From contig CM062214.1 of NCBI GenBank assembly GCA_031216445.1, positions 14,499,001 through 14,563,000 of the forward strand: DNA of 64,000 nucleotides. Reading direction: 5' to 3'. A model generated the notes under the pieces. It was not told the origin of the DNA and did not search any database. It was given only the letters and a program-made list of their open reading frames with translations. Positions 1-12,490 of the stretch are shown piece by piece; the stretch's first letter is position 1, and every line of letters starts with the position of its first letter. The stretch is from Lateolabrax maculatus (taxonomy: Eukaryota > Chordata > Actinopteri > Acropomatiformes > Lateolabracidae). A program made the translations under genes and the position numbers.

Positions 1-373
1 CTGATAGTAGTCAGCCACCATAGCTAAGAACTGCACAAATAGCACTGTTCAGCCATTATTTCAGTCATTGTTTAGTTAGTATTAACAGGCAATATTACAG
101 TACGTTTTTTTTAATTTTAGGCAAAGCATCGTGCAACACAAGTCCAACAAAAAAGCTAGCATCCTAAAAAAAATTGCCAAGCAGCTGTGTCAGCTGAGGT
201 GTATAATAATAATGTTTACAATGTAGAGCCTGCCAGTTATTGCAGGAACAGTTGAACTCTGAATACGAAAATATTCTTTACCAATGTGTCTACATTTAAA
301 AGACCCATTTACATTAAAGAAATCTATTTCAAGTATCATTCACAATAACAACAGTAAAATAGCTGTTTTAGTG

Positions 374-418
374 TATCTCTATCTATCTATCTATCTATCT
401 ATCTATCCATCTATCTAT
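374..418. repeat. (ATCT)n microsatellite
   Basis: About eleven ATCT units with one interruption. Confidence 0.9.
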
Positions 419-2523
419 AATGCATTGCTCACGATCAATGCAGTAGTTACATTTAAAAGTAAGGCATCCTACTTTTCTGTCCTCTCTGTCTTCCTCCATT
501 CTCCATCACTGCCTTTGAGACTGACACACGTTTATTTTAAAAGTGTGATCAAACTGGGAAATACACTTCACCACATCTGTGTGCACTTCCTACAGAAATA
601 ACATAAACACTAAAAGGAGAGAATGAATATTGGGACTATTGGAAAACATCACTGATGAAAAGAGTAACACCTTCACACTCACTCTAAACCGGTGATGTAG
701 TACTATAAATAGTAACAGTTTCTGAGATCAGAGCTTTCTATAAAATAGCTTTAACTCTAAAATAATTATCACGGTTCTGTCAACCTATTTGACAAAGAAG
801 AAGGATGAACATGAAGCAACCAGTGTAACCTGACTTGCATAATTATGTCAAAGTTGTCACAGCCTGGCACCAGGGACCATTTGTAGTATTAGCATATTTC
901 TGTGATACAGCAGGTATAACTGTCACTTGGGAGAAACTGAGTTGTTTTGCAAAAGGATTTCTTGACATTTTAAAACTATGTACGCTAGCAATGTCAATGT
1001 AATCCTACAATTACCTTGTTCTCGCTCCCTTCTCCAAAATAATTAAATCTAAATCTCTAAATTGCCTCGGTCTCTACTGTGAAACTTCACAAAGTTTTCA
1101 CAAATTTTATTGTACATGTTGGTGAAGTAGCAAAATTGTTGGTCTTAAATGAATAGTATGAATCAGTCTATTAGTTTGTCAGTTTTTGTCGTTTTTAGTC
1201 ACTTTATTGTTAGGGTACATTTTACACTGAGTAAATGTATCAAGTAAACTTGCAAAATGTTTTGATCCAATATGTTTTGACATATTTTTGCAAAGTTTCA
1301 AGTCCACTGGTCATTATCTGACCATTGGAATCATTGCTTTCTGTTCCACCATTGTTTTTATCCTGGAACTGCCATATACTAAGATTTGTATCAAACTAAA
1401 ATTGTACTGTCCTTTTGTGTTGTTTGTGGATTTAATAAACACTTGGTTTTTCCTCACCTTACCACCACTTTGTGTGCTTCCTGCACTATAAATCCAGCTG
1501 CTGTAGGTCACAGCAACTTAAGGGAAACAGTTCCTACTATCTCTGTGCCCGATCACTTTCTCCTCCATCTGTAAAAATTGTACCACTACAGTACTCTGCC
1601 CAAGGGAACAACCTGTGCCTGTATTTCTAAAAAGTTCTTAGGTTACTTTCCTCCCCCAAATCACGCCCACCATCCCACCTTCCTCTCTCTCTTTTATTCC
1701 CCTGTTCATTTCTCTCATGCTGTATTTGTCTAGATATATGACTCACCAAACTCCAAGGCTCAGCTGCAATTTAGCTTTTCGGTTTCATTCAAAACAATCT
1801 CTCTCTCTCTCTGTCCCTCCACCCACTCTCACTATCTATTTCTCAATAGTGTTTTGTGGCCCCAGCTGACCTCTTTGCTTATGAATAATAATGAGTTTTC
1901 CTCTGCACACATTGGACATTGTGATCCAGTGAGCAGTCGCTTGATGAAGACAGGGAAGCTTGCTGTCTCTTTAATATAATAGTAATATGATTATTATCAT
2001 AACACTGTAGCAACAAGGGCTAATGTCTGTATTTGTATTCATATTATACTTGGTCGTAGCTTAACAGCGCATCCATGTTTGTAGGCTGGTCATAACTGCC
2101 ACTCACACACTCATAACTCTTCATTACCGCCACAAAGACATGAGACATACACAGAGGCACACCTCCAAAAAGAGCGGGCCGTTGTGTATATGTGTGTTCC
2201 TGGGACAACTCTTCAATCCCAGAGCAGCTTCACTGTTGTGATGTACTGTCTGAACAGTTAACTCCAAAATGTTTCTCCTGCCCTAGGGCCTGGTTTTGTC
2301 ATGTCAAACCTAACAAGGTTAAACGGAGGCTTATGTAAATGTATAAAACGTGATAAATCTAGAGTGTCCTCTGTTCCCTGATCTAGCCAAAGCCACGTTG
2401 TCTTCCTTTGCTCAGATAGGCACTATCTTGAATTGTGACACAGAAACAGAGATAGCGGACATGATCAGGCAGACACACAAGTTTGATAAAGATCACCTCT
2501 CTGACATGACCTCTGCCAAGGAC

Positions 2524-2578
2524 ACGCACGCACACACACACACACACTCACACACACACACACACACTCACACACACA
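2524..2578. repeat. (CA)n microsatellite with CT interruptions
   Basis: CA run interrupted twice by ct. Confidence 0.9.
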
Positions 2579-2690
2579 TGCTCACCATCTCAAACACAAA
2601 CAGTACCACAGCCACAAACACTAAAGGTTGTAGACAGTGTTTACAGCGGTGTCAGGTCAATAGGCTTTTGAGTGGGACACATTATTTGTA

Positions 2691-2708
2691 GACACACACG
2701 CACACACA

Positions 2709-2758
<50 letters not shown>
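2691..2758. repeat. (CA)n microsatellite
   Basis: Over 30 CA units, nearly uninterrupted. Confidence 0.92.
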
Positions 2759-2760
<2 letters not shown>

Positions 2761-5599
2761 TAGACTAGACAGAGTGAAGGACATATAGATTCAGCCTCAA
2801 ACCAGGTTTGCAGAGACAGACAAACCTAAAGTGGAGTCATTCTGATCCTGGTGGCCTTGCAGCATCTCAGAGTTTACTTTAAAAATCACTGGCTGCATGC
2901 ACCAGTTTAAATCACAGGTGTAGACATCCTTAACATTCTGATTATCTGATGACATTTTGTAGCTATTACTTGTTACAGAATAGTCTGTAGAACAAGAAAA
3001 CAAACACTCTTTTATGTGTTATGTTACGTCACTATATTAACAAAAAAAGTCAGGCGAAAAAAGATAGAAAGACAACTATGATAATGCAAGTCATTTAGAG
3101 GATGCTTTAATCAGATCCACTTTACAGTAAAATAAGACTACATCTATTAATGGGTGGCTCTACAGGCAAATCACAAATTTCTATAATCTGTGTCGGAGGC
3201 CATGGTCTTCTACATCAGTTTACAAATGTTTTTTTTTAATGAAGGATGTCTTTACCTGTCACTTTAAAATGACAGGTTGCACTTACACCATTGCTGACAT
3301 TTTGAAGGAGCTTCCAGAAAGTTTCTACAGGGGCCGGCCATCTTACAACCAATAACATTTGTGCATGGCTGGTTGGGGGGAGCCACAAAAGTGTGAGATG
3401 AGGTGGTGACGAGATCCTGCTTGTTGTCATGCTCATCATCCTTGCCACCTTCATCACCATCAGGGTGGGCTACTGGGGTTGACTTCATTCAGCCAGATGT
3501 GGATTGGAAGCCATCGCCGGAGGCACAGCCAAATATGGGATCCTGTGCCTCTCGCTGCTCTTCATTGATGCCATGGGATTTAATTGTACTAGTATCCAGG
3601 AAGGAGAAAGGGGTCTTACTGTGAGGGGAAGATGATGCCACAGCTGTGCGGAATCCAGCTCCAGGCTCTGGCACCAGTGAATAATCTAAGATAAAGGCAC
3701 CAAATTATCTATCCAGGAAGTGCAGGGCATCCACCAGATCCCTCCAATCCTGATATTATAGGGCCAATTGTCTATGTGTTGGAGTTGCTGAAGAAGATTG
3801 AATTAGTAGGAATGAGGTCACGGCTGTTATTTTATAGGGACAGCCCTCGTAGGGTTGAAAGGCTTATCCTGATCAGCTGCGAGATCAAGCCTATGTAGAG
3901 TCTGTTAGAGGATGAAGCATGTGTGAAATATAAAACAGCAGAGTGCATTTATTTTTGCATTGCAATTTCAAGGCGTCTCATAATAGCATGAAGCCATCAA
4001 AGCTTAAATGTCGGACAAAAAAAAAAAAAACATTAAGCCTATCCAGAGAAACCACACTAAAAACGACTCAAAACAAAAAGCATCCCCAAGGGGGTATTTC
4101 ACAAAGCAGAATTAGCAAGATTATTATTATCATCCATCAATATGCATGACAGAATATACTTTTCAAGCTAATATTCACATTTTGTGTTACAGATGCAAAT
4201 CAGGAGCACCAGGATAACAGTATTATCAGTAGTATAATTGTTTTTGCAGTTATCTGACTTTATAATCCTGCTTTGAAAAACACCACTCAGCTTTAGTTGA
4301 CAGCAAAGCACAAGTCTGATAAAAAACAAACAAATACATGACTGAACATAACTATGTTACAGTAGTTGAAACTTGACAGCTAACGTGACAAATCATTGGC
4401 ATGCAAGTCATGTAATTTTTCTCTTTCTCTTTTTCAGCCAAGAATTTTGAATGACACTGACCTTTTCTACTAAGCAAGCCAAGAAGATACCATCACTGAT
4501 TGAAGTGATGGCCTGTTTGATTACCTGATCTGGGATCTAAGTTGCAATGAATAATTATTTAATTAGATTTTTAAGCTATTAGTTCATTATCATTTTGTCT
4601 TTATAGTGCACTTCCCTTATGTATATGTAAGTTCAGATCATTATTGATCCTAAGGCTAGACTATTTGAGAACATTTAGAGATATAGAAATGGGGTACTAA
4701 CTTTTTTGTAAGTTGTTTAAAAAATGTAGAGCATCAATACAGCCTACAATTTCTCATATTTCTGAGTCAATGTCACCACAGTGCTGTGGAGGGAATTTAA
4801 TATTCTGTATCAAATGATAAATAGATATTATTAACTGCAAGCATGCTCTAAATTCGTAGACAATATTTTTTCTGTTCTGTAAGAAAGATTTTTTTGGGGC
4901 GTGATCAAAAACAAAGAAAATTCAATTTCGTTTCCCAGAAATTTCAATCATATCTGTAATTCAATAGAAACATTCCATTACACAGTGCTGAAGCACAGAT
5001 AAGGGGCAACTGACAAGAATTGACTGATAGAATGAAGACTATGGAGCACACTCATTATCTCGATGACCTGAACCCCAGCTTGCCCAGACCACACCCCACC
5101 AGCGCACACACACCCCCGATCAACCACACTGTTACTAGGCAACTGCTGCAGCCAACCCTGTATTCATCCCAACACTGCCCCAAGGGCTAACACAGATGAC
5201 TATATTTGTGTGTGTGTGTGTGTGTTTATGTATTGTTATCACTGATTTCCTCAAATTTTTTCATTTGAAGAATTAAGTTCCATTAGGGATATTTTGGCTT
5301 TGTATTTCAGTTCACACTGTAAGTTAGCCTTCCATTAGAACAGTTCTCCTACTTCCTGCTGTTGTGATGTTTTTCTGAACTATGTATGTGATGCCTGACT
5401 GTTAGATATTGTTAGATATTTTCCCCTAAGCATGCATTTAGACCAAAGACAGGTTGATTCAGATATCAGTGAGATAAAAAAAAAGTTCCAGAAAGTCCAG
5501 TTTGAGTAACAGATCCACGCAACACTGCACAAAGGTTTATAATGTTAAATGTTTATGCTTGCCTTCGTTGTCCTTGTTTTTTGTTTATTTGTCTATTTA

Positions 5600-5693
5600 T
5601 GTGCATGTACGTTGAGAGAAACGGAAAAACCAGAGTCAAATTCCTTGTAAGTGTACGCATACATGGCCAATAAAGCTGATTCTGATTCTGATA
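5600..5693 (+). mobile_element. 3' tail of a non-LTR retrotransposon (L2/Rex-like)
   Basis: Ends with a GGCCAATAAAGCTGATTCT motif followed by GATTCT repeats, a 3' terminus I recognise from fish LINEs. Only the tail is evident and the upstream limit is uncertain; no reverse-transcriptase frame is present. Confidence 0.55.
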
Positions 5694-6023
5694 ATACTAT
5701 GAGACAAGAATTTAATAGTCTCAAAAGTTATCACAGTGGAAATAATTCTTCTATTCTAGTCAAAATGATATACTGTGTTCTTGTTACAATGTAACTACCA
5801 GGAATGTGTGCTTGGTTGCATTTGATTGGTGCCTTGCTGGTCTGGCAAAAGCCGAGCCAGGTTAAACTTTATTACCGGGCACCTCACTGGGTTGATGGAC
5901 TGGCTGTGAGTTCCCTAAAGAATTACACAGCTCTAAATATCCTTATTTGAACTTATCTATAACAACATTACATTATAACTTGCCCAGAGAGTACACTGGC
6001 TTATTTTGAGAGGCAGAGATATA

Positions 6024-6084
6024 CATGAAAGATCTAAGGCAAATGGTCAACACCCTGTTGACCATTTGCCTTAGATCTTTCATG
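6024..6084. repeat. Perfect 29-bp inverted repeat (hairpin, 3-base loop)
   Basis: Left arm 6024-6052 and right arm 6056-6084 are exact reverse complements, separated only by CCC. Function unknown; see findings. Confidence 0.95.
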
Positions 6085-7394
6085 CAGGCTGGTCAGAGGA
6101 GAGAAGTGGGCCAATGTGATTCCTCCAACAACACTATGATAATCCCTATCAATCCCTATCCCTATCAATACACTACAAAGGCAGAGACATACATACACAG
6201 ACAAATACACATAAACATACACACATGCACACACACACATGCATACACATGCGCAGATAAAGACATTTTGTGAAAAAGTGACTCAGAGGTCAAATAGAAG
6301 GCACAGCTGCCTTCAGGACCTCATAACGTCTTTCAAGAATATTACAGGTATGCATCTGAACATGACATGTATATAAAGCTGGCCAGATCTTTCATATTCA
6401 CATTATAGATTTAGCTCATGTGCACAGTTTAAAGGAGCAAAACAGTTTGGCAAGAATGTACTGGGCACTTTCTTTTAGATACGTAGTGATCTAAGAGACT
6501 GTGATAAGATTCTTGTGATGTTTAGGCTCTGTTTCTAAAATCTCTTTTCTAAAAATGGATGTTATGAGATCATATCTCTGTACATCCATACTTGACCTTA
6601 AAATGACAGATAAGCAATGTAGAACATGCTATGTGGAGCAGTCAGTCTCTTTCAGATGCTCAGAGGAGCTGATCATTTGTCTCAGTGACAGAAAGCATGG
6701 CAGGCCGCTGTCCAAACAGAGACTCACTCAGTGAGTATGCAAGGGCATTTCACATGTCTTTTACCTGGTTCACCCCGCCGAGTGCAGTGAGGGTGCAATC
6801 CACTTAGAGTAAGGCTGCCTAAGAACAGCCCTCTCTGGGCCAAGTGGTGGTGGCCAGGTGTACATCTTGCCCCTTTGTTGGCATCTACTTGAAGGATGTT
6901 TTTAATCCTTAAGACCATTCATTGCTATTTTCTTTACTAGATATGGGCCCACCCAGATCCAGGTGACCTGTGATACCTAAGTCTATGTTTTTACACTTTC
7001 AGAGACGCCTGCTGTGGCTGAAAAAGTGCACCAATGTTACTGGGCCGTACAGTATAGTAAAAAACGTCTCCACCTCTCTGCTTGTCTGCATGCCTGGTGG
7101 TGTTGACGACGGCTCGCTATCCTGGGATTGCTCATCTGCCAGATGGTAGTGTTTCTTGGTTTCCTATGGGTGCTATACTTACACAGTGACCTATTACATA
7201 AGCATCTTGGGTCTGCCTGTGGCTTGTCTAACTACTGAAAGGTGCTAAAGTGGCGCCTCATATTTGCCCCGTTTCTGTATGACGGCCATTTATTCAGCCA
7301 ACATCAAGATGTATTGGTTGACCTGTCCTGGTGTAAATAACCTGTTAGAGGGCTTCCTAAACTAGAGTTACAGAGTGCATATTGTAATGGAGAC

Positions 7395-8474
7395 TAGGGG
7401 TGGGCGATATGGCCCTACAATAATAATGATATTTAAGGATATTTCTGAGATAACGATATTCTTGATGATAAAAATATTTAATTATAAATTTCAAGAACAT
7501 ACAATTGCAACAAAATAACTGGATAGTAGTGTTATGTCAGCATAAATGTAGCTAACAGTTACATGTAAAAACAGACAAAATAGAAACCATTTTCACTACA
7601 TAGCCTACTTAATCATGATTGAAGCACAAAAATCTGTTGTAATACGTGGAGTGGACTCCAGACTTGTATGGATAATGAAAGGGTTTATTATCAGGGAAGC
7701 GTGGAGCGGAAGTGGATGTAGTGGGGATGAAGCTGGTGTAGCTGAGGGCCGGAGAGTGGGTTTGGCTGAGGGGGGAATGGCGAAGGCAGGCAAGAAGCCA
7801 GAGGCAGTGGGTCGCGGAATGGACCAGCTGGGAGGTAGTAAGGCAGGTGATTAGTGGTCCAGGAGCCCTAATGTTGGAGATGAAAAAAAGGGTGATTAGC
7901 GAAGGATCAAAGAATTACTTAAGCTCAAGAGTCACACAGTCAAAGATACAAGAGGCCTGAAGCGTTTAGCTGCTGACAAAACGATCTGGCGAAGAGTGGT
8001 GGATGAGCCGAAGAACATAAGCTGTAGGATGATGAACTTGATGGAAAACAGGTGCACAATCAGCCAGGAACCAGGAGAGTCAGGGAAGGAATGCCATGCC
8101 CCTGCAACAAAGACCAAAAAACGTTAGAGGCACAGCTGTAGCTGTGACAAAATCAAGGAAAAATTGCAAAATCAACAAAGTCTGAGCAAGTCAACAAAAT
8201 CGGCCAGGCAAAACACTCTGCTTTTGAAACCTCACAGTGCCGTGCCTGGTGGAATTAAAGCGTTATGCAAGTATGTAATGACCGCAAGTTTGAGGAAAGC
8301 ATGATAACTCGTGCTGACAATTTCTTTTTAGCCATGCTTGTTGTTGCTGTGCATAAAGGCATGATGTCATTATGTCAATATGTCAGAAAGTCGCCATTAT
8401 CAAGATGTGAATTTTTTATCATATTAAAAATGATACCTGATTAATCATGAATTATACGATATGGCACACCGCTG
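7395..8474. mobile_element. Non-autonomous hAT-like transposon, 1,080 bp
   Basis: The left end TAGGGGTGGGCGATAT and the inverse of the right end CAGCGGTGTGCCATAT form imperfect terminal inverted repeats. A perfect 8-bp duplication atggagac flanks both sides (7387-7394 and 8475-8482), the signature of hAT transposition. The element is AT-rich at its ends, with a GC-richer centre (about 7610-8130) that may be a nested insert. No transposase frame survives. Confidence 0.8.
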
Positions 8475-10759
8475 ATGGAGACAGCTTTGGTCTCAAAAGC
8501 TACTGCCTTACAGTCTCTGTTAGGATTGGAGTGGAAGCACAAATGTAAACAGACAGTGTTCCAAACGGTGCAACTAAAAATTTTATAATACTCTGTGATA
8601 CCACAATGTTATAGTCACTTGCCACCTGGTGCATATTAAACAGCACTGACATTCAACACTTACCATCCTGAATGATGCTGAATAAATAATGCTGAATAAA
8701 TAAAGAAGCAGCGTTTTATTTCCTTTTCAGAGGTAATATCTCCACAGATCTGATCTGTATGAAAACAATCAGGTCCAAGCAATGTTGGCTTATTTCTCTT
8801 CTCCGCCCATTTCCTAAGAGAGATAAATAACTGGGCTTTTATCCAATCCATCAGTGGTGTGAACTAAACTGACAGTCTCACTGGGGGCGAAAAGACCATC
8901 TTGCAAACAAACACACCGTGAAAAAAATGGAACCAGAACTAACATTTTAAGAGGAAGTGGGGTAGAGAGGGATGGGGGGTAGAAAGTAACACAGATGAGG
9001 CTAATTTGGAATGCAGTCGAGTACTCAAGGGCCCACGGCTTTCTGCAGCCTGGCAGGCTAATCGCAACACAAACGCCAACAGACAAGATTTCACAGAGTG
9101 CAGCGAACTTCAGGTGAACTCAGTGGCTCTCACCAGGGAACAGGCCAGGGAAGAGGGACACGAACACAGGTAGCAGTGTAGCTGTCTAGTAATACTCACA
9201 TCAACTTTAGTCACACACAGTCAGCACTGAGTGGGACACATGTCTACCTCCTGCCCCAGAAGAGATTCAACAATTAAGGTAAGACGGAATAAAGTGTGCA
9301 ATATGGTATATATTAATTAGCTGATAATTATTTGTAATAATAAATAGTTAAACCTTTCATTTAAAACCAATAAATACAGTATGAGAAGCTTTTGCATCCA
9401 GTGGTGGGAGAATTGCTGGCATGCGACAAATGCTTTCGGGTCTTCCCCATGCTGATGCCTTGGATGGAAGACATGAAGCAGACCTGGGAAGTTAGCAGTC
9501 AGCAGTGTGAATGTGGCAGAGATCTGAGGCAAGCCAGCAGCATGATGGGCATTAGGCACCAGTGAGACTCCAAAAGGGCGTCAACCTTCAACCTGCATCA
9601 GATCATTTAAAACAAGATTACAGATAATCTGGCTGGAAGGGGAAGGCATACATACAGTACACACACTGTATATATATGCATGCATGCAGGTGCACAGACA
9701 CATACTGTACTGTAGACATACAGTACCGTAGTCACTTAAACTAGCACGGGACAGATCGAGGGACATGCTCACACATGCACTTACTGTACAGTTATATTTA
9801 CCGTTTTTCCGCAAGGACCCCACCATCGATGTGAAGAGACACTTAATAGATCATACAAGCTTCAACAGACACAAAGACACGGCTGCTGTGCTCTTTAACT
9901 ATCATCTGACTAGCAATAAATGTCATCCATGTCTGTGGATGTCTGCCATTATAGTGCAGGATAATGAGCAGTATTGGTGATTGACCTGCTTTTCCCCCAT
10001 GTCCAGAGCACTCTGCCTCTCAGTACCACCACACATGAACATACATAAAAAGACATTAAATCTTGTTTACATTTAAAGAGAGCACAGTCAATGCCATAAT
10101 AAAAGACTGAATGGCTGGATAAAAGTGGGGGCTGATAAAAGAGAGAGTAGTGCAGGGGGAAAAGAAAGAGGTCAATCCACATGAAGGGAGGCATTCTGGA
10201 TGTACATGCCCTGTAGTGGAGTATTTTCACTTAGTGCATGCAGCCTATGCGTGAGTGTGTCTCTGGCTGTGTGTTTATGTGTTTATGTACATGTCTGTCA
10301 AATCCTGCATTGAAAACACAAAGAAGTGGCACAGAGATGAAATTAGCAAGACTTGTGGAAAAACTGCAGAGGGGGGGATAAAATACTTGATTTGATAACG
10401 TGCTGTGACAGACACAAACCACATTTGGAGCAGATTGCGCATTCTGAATGCACAACAAACAAAATATCATTGAAAAATACTGCTCAACACAGTGGAATAT
10501 ATGCAGTGCTCGCAGTGACAAAATAGACCTACTTATCGGGTGCTTATTTGCTGTGCTCCAGCACAAATGCCAAAGTTGCTTTCTGCAGCGCTGTGCACAT
10601 TTAAGGAGGTCTTCTCACCCTGATTTCTTCTTAGACACATATCCCAGCTACCAACTGCCTCTGTCAGCACACACAACACCACACACATAAAAACGTCTCC
10701 AAGGGCATTCTCACACATGCATGCAAAGGCACATGCACAGTCATGGCATATTCACATTG

Positions 10760-10799
10760 ACACACACACACACACACACACACACCACCCACACACACA
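10760..10799. repeat. (CA)n microsatellite
   Basis: CA run with one CACCC interruption. Confidence 0.9.
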
Positions 10800-12431
10800 G
10801 GCAAATACCCCTTGGCACCTGAATTCAGGTTGCTATAACTGTATGGGCCATTTTTAGCTCTTTAATAATACTTGAATAGTTGTTACCTGAGATAACCCCA
10901 GGGAGAGGAAAAACAATTCCAGTCTCCCACAAGCCCCGGAGTTTAATCCTCTCTTGTATCCTAGGGAAATAATGCTTCCTCTAATAATTCCTTTGGTCTT
11001 TCAGTTCAACATTGATGTCCTTTTGTGTTGGCTGAGGCCATTAGTTCTGACACGTGTATAATTGATTATCATATTAACAGCTAAAATCATTCAGCTCATT
11101 TTTTCTGAGGCCGTGGGGATAGACAAGGTGCATAATGGCTTTGAGCAGTTGGATCCATAGCTTGTCCCCTTTGCTATAGTTTGAGATGTAGCCATGTCAC
11201 CACAAGACCCTGAAGTGTTGGTCTTGTCTTTCTTTCTTTCAGTCTTTCAGCACAGGAGATAGCTCATGTTAGCACAGTTGGTCTCCGCTATAGAGGAGTT
11301 TATACTGTATATAGTGGTAGGAAGGAGACACGGTCATCACAGAGCACTGTTCCATTTTACTAAAGTTCAAAAGTCACAACCCAACATTATTCATATGGGC
11401 TAAGGGTTGAGTCAGGGCCAGAGAGAGAAGGGAACAAGAGGAAGTGGTTTCTGTGCCACCGTTCAATAAATGAGCAGAACACAAATTACTTTAAGTGTGT
11501 TGCCCTGAGCCAATTCAAAGGGCAGCGCTGGGCCAGCACTCTTTGACCTTATCTAAAAGGAACGATTAGTGAGTAGAATTCAAAATGTGTCCCGTGAGAA
11601 CACATGCACACAAAAGTGCAAGATCACACACATATACAGATATACAGATATTTAATTCAGTTCCAATTAGATTTATATATATATTTTAAAAAAATTGTAC
11701 ACCAAGATGTCAAATTCCTAATTTAAATAAAGTTTGTAAGTAAGGTTAACTATCCTAGCGACATCATCAGGTCAAAACTTTATTTTGTCCAATACTTTAT
11801 GGCCAAATACCTGCAAGACTTATGACATTTCCATCAGCCTCAGCTGTCCTTTGTGTTAGGTACTAATTATCACATGTTTGCATGCTAAAGTAAAGTAAGA
11901 TAGTGACCAAGTTACACATTTTACTTTTTTTGTATTTTACTATTTTTATCTGATTATTTGCCTGTTTGTGTGTGTGTTTATCTTAACATATTTTTTTTTA
12001 ACATAATAAGAGGGTTAAATAAAAAGCAATGGTTTCTGTGCAAGGAAAGGAGGAGAGGAGAGGAGGTCTATGACGTCAAAGGGTAGTTGGTGGCATACGT
12101 AGCCTTATCTGTAGCCTGTATCCCATGGTTACCATATGCCGAACACAGCTGGGAACCTGGGCCGGAGAAAGCAGGGTGACGCACTAGACACACACACACA
12201 CTGTAGGACAGCTGGCACCCAACACAAGTGCACGCAAACGCACCTATACCCTCACCAGTGCAATTCCACTGTACCTGCATACAGCACTCACACGGGGTGG
12301 TGTTTCTAATTCCATCCTGGGTTAGAGCGAACACAGAAGGCTAATATCTCCAGAATCTCCAACTGGGAGAGGTAACACACCTCTATCCCCATGAGATCAT
12401 CCTGACGGAGAGAGATAGATAGAAAGAGGGC

Positions 12432-12432
<1 letters not shown>

Positions 12433-12489
<57 letters not shown>

Positions 12490-12490
12490 G
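12433..12490. repeat. (GA)n microsatellite
   Basis: Pure GA run flanked by purine-rich DNA to about 12590; it produces spurious Ser/Leu-rich frames on the other strand. Confidence 0.92.

Larger units (their letters stand above)
1..7394. other. Intergenic DNA downstream of hgf, left part
   Basis: AT-rich DNA with microsatellites, a LINE tail and a hairpin. The frames at 3236-3674 overlap a GC-richer island with possible repeat or relic coding character, but none has a convincing product. I see no exon of a known gene. Confidence 0.5.
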
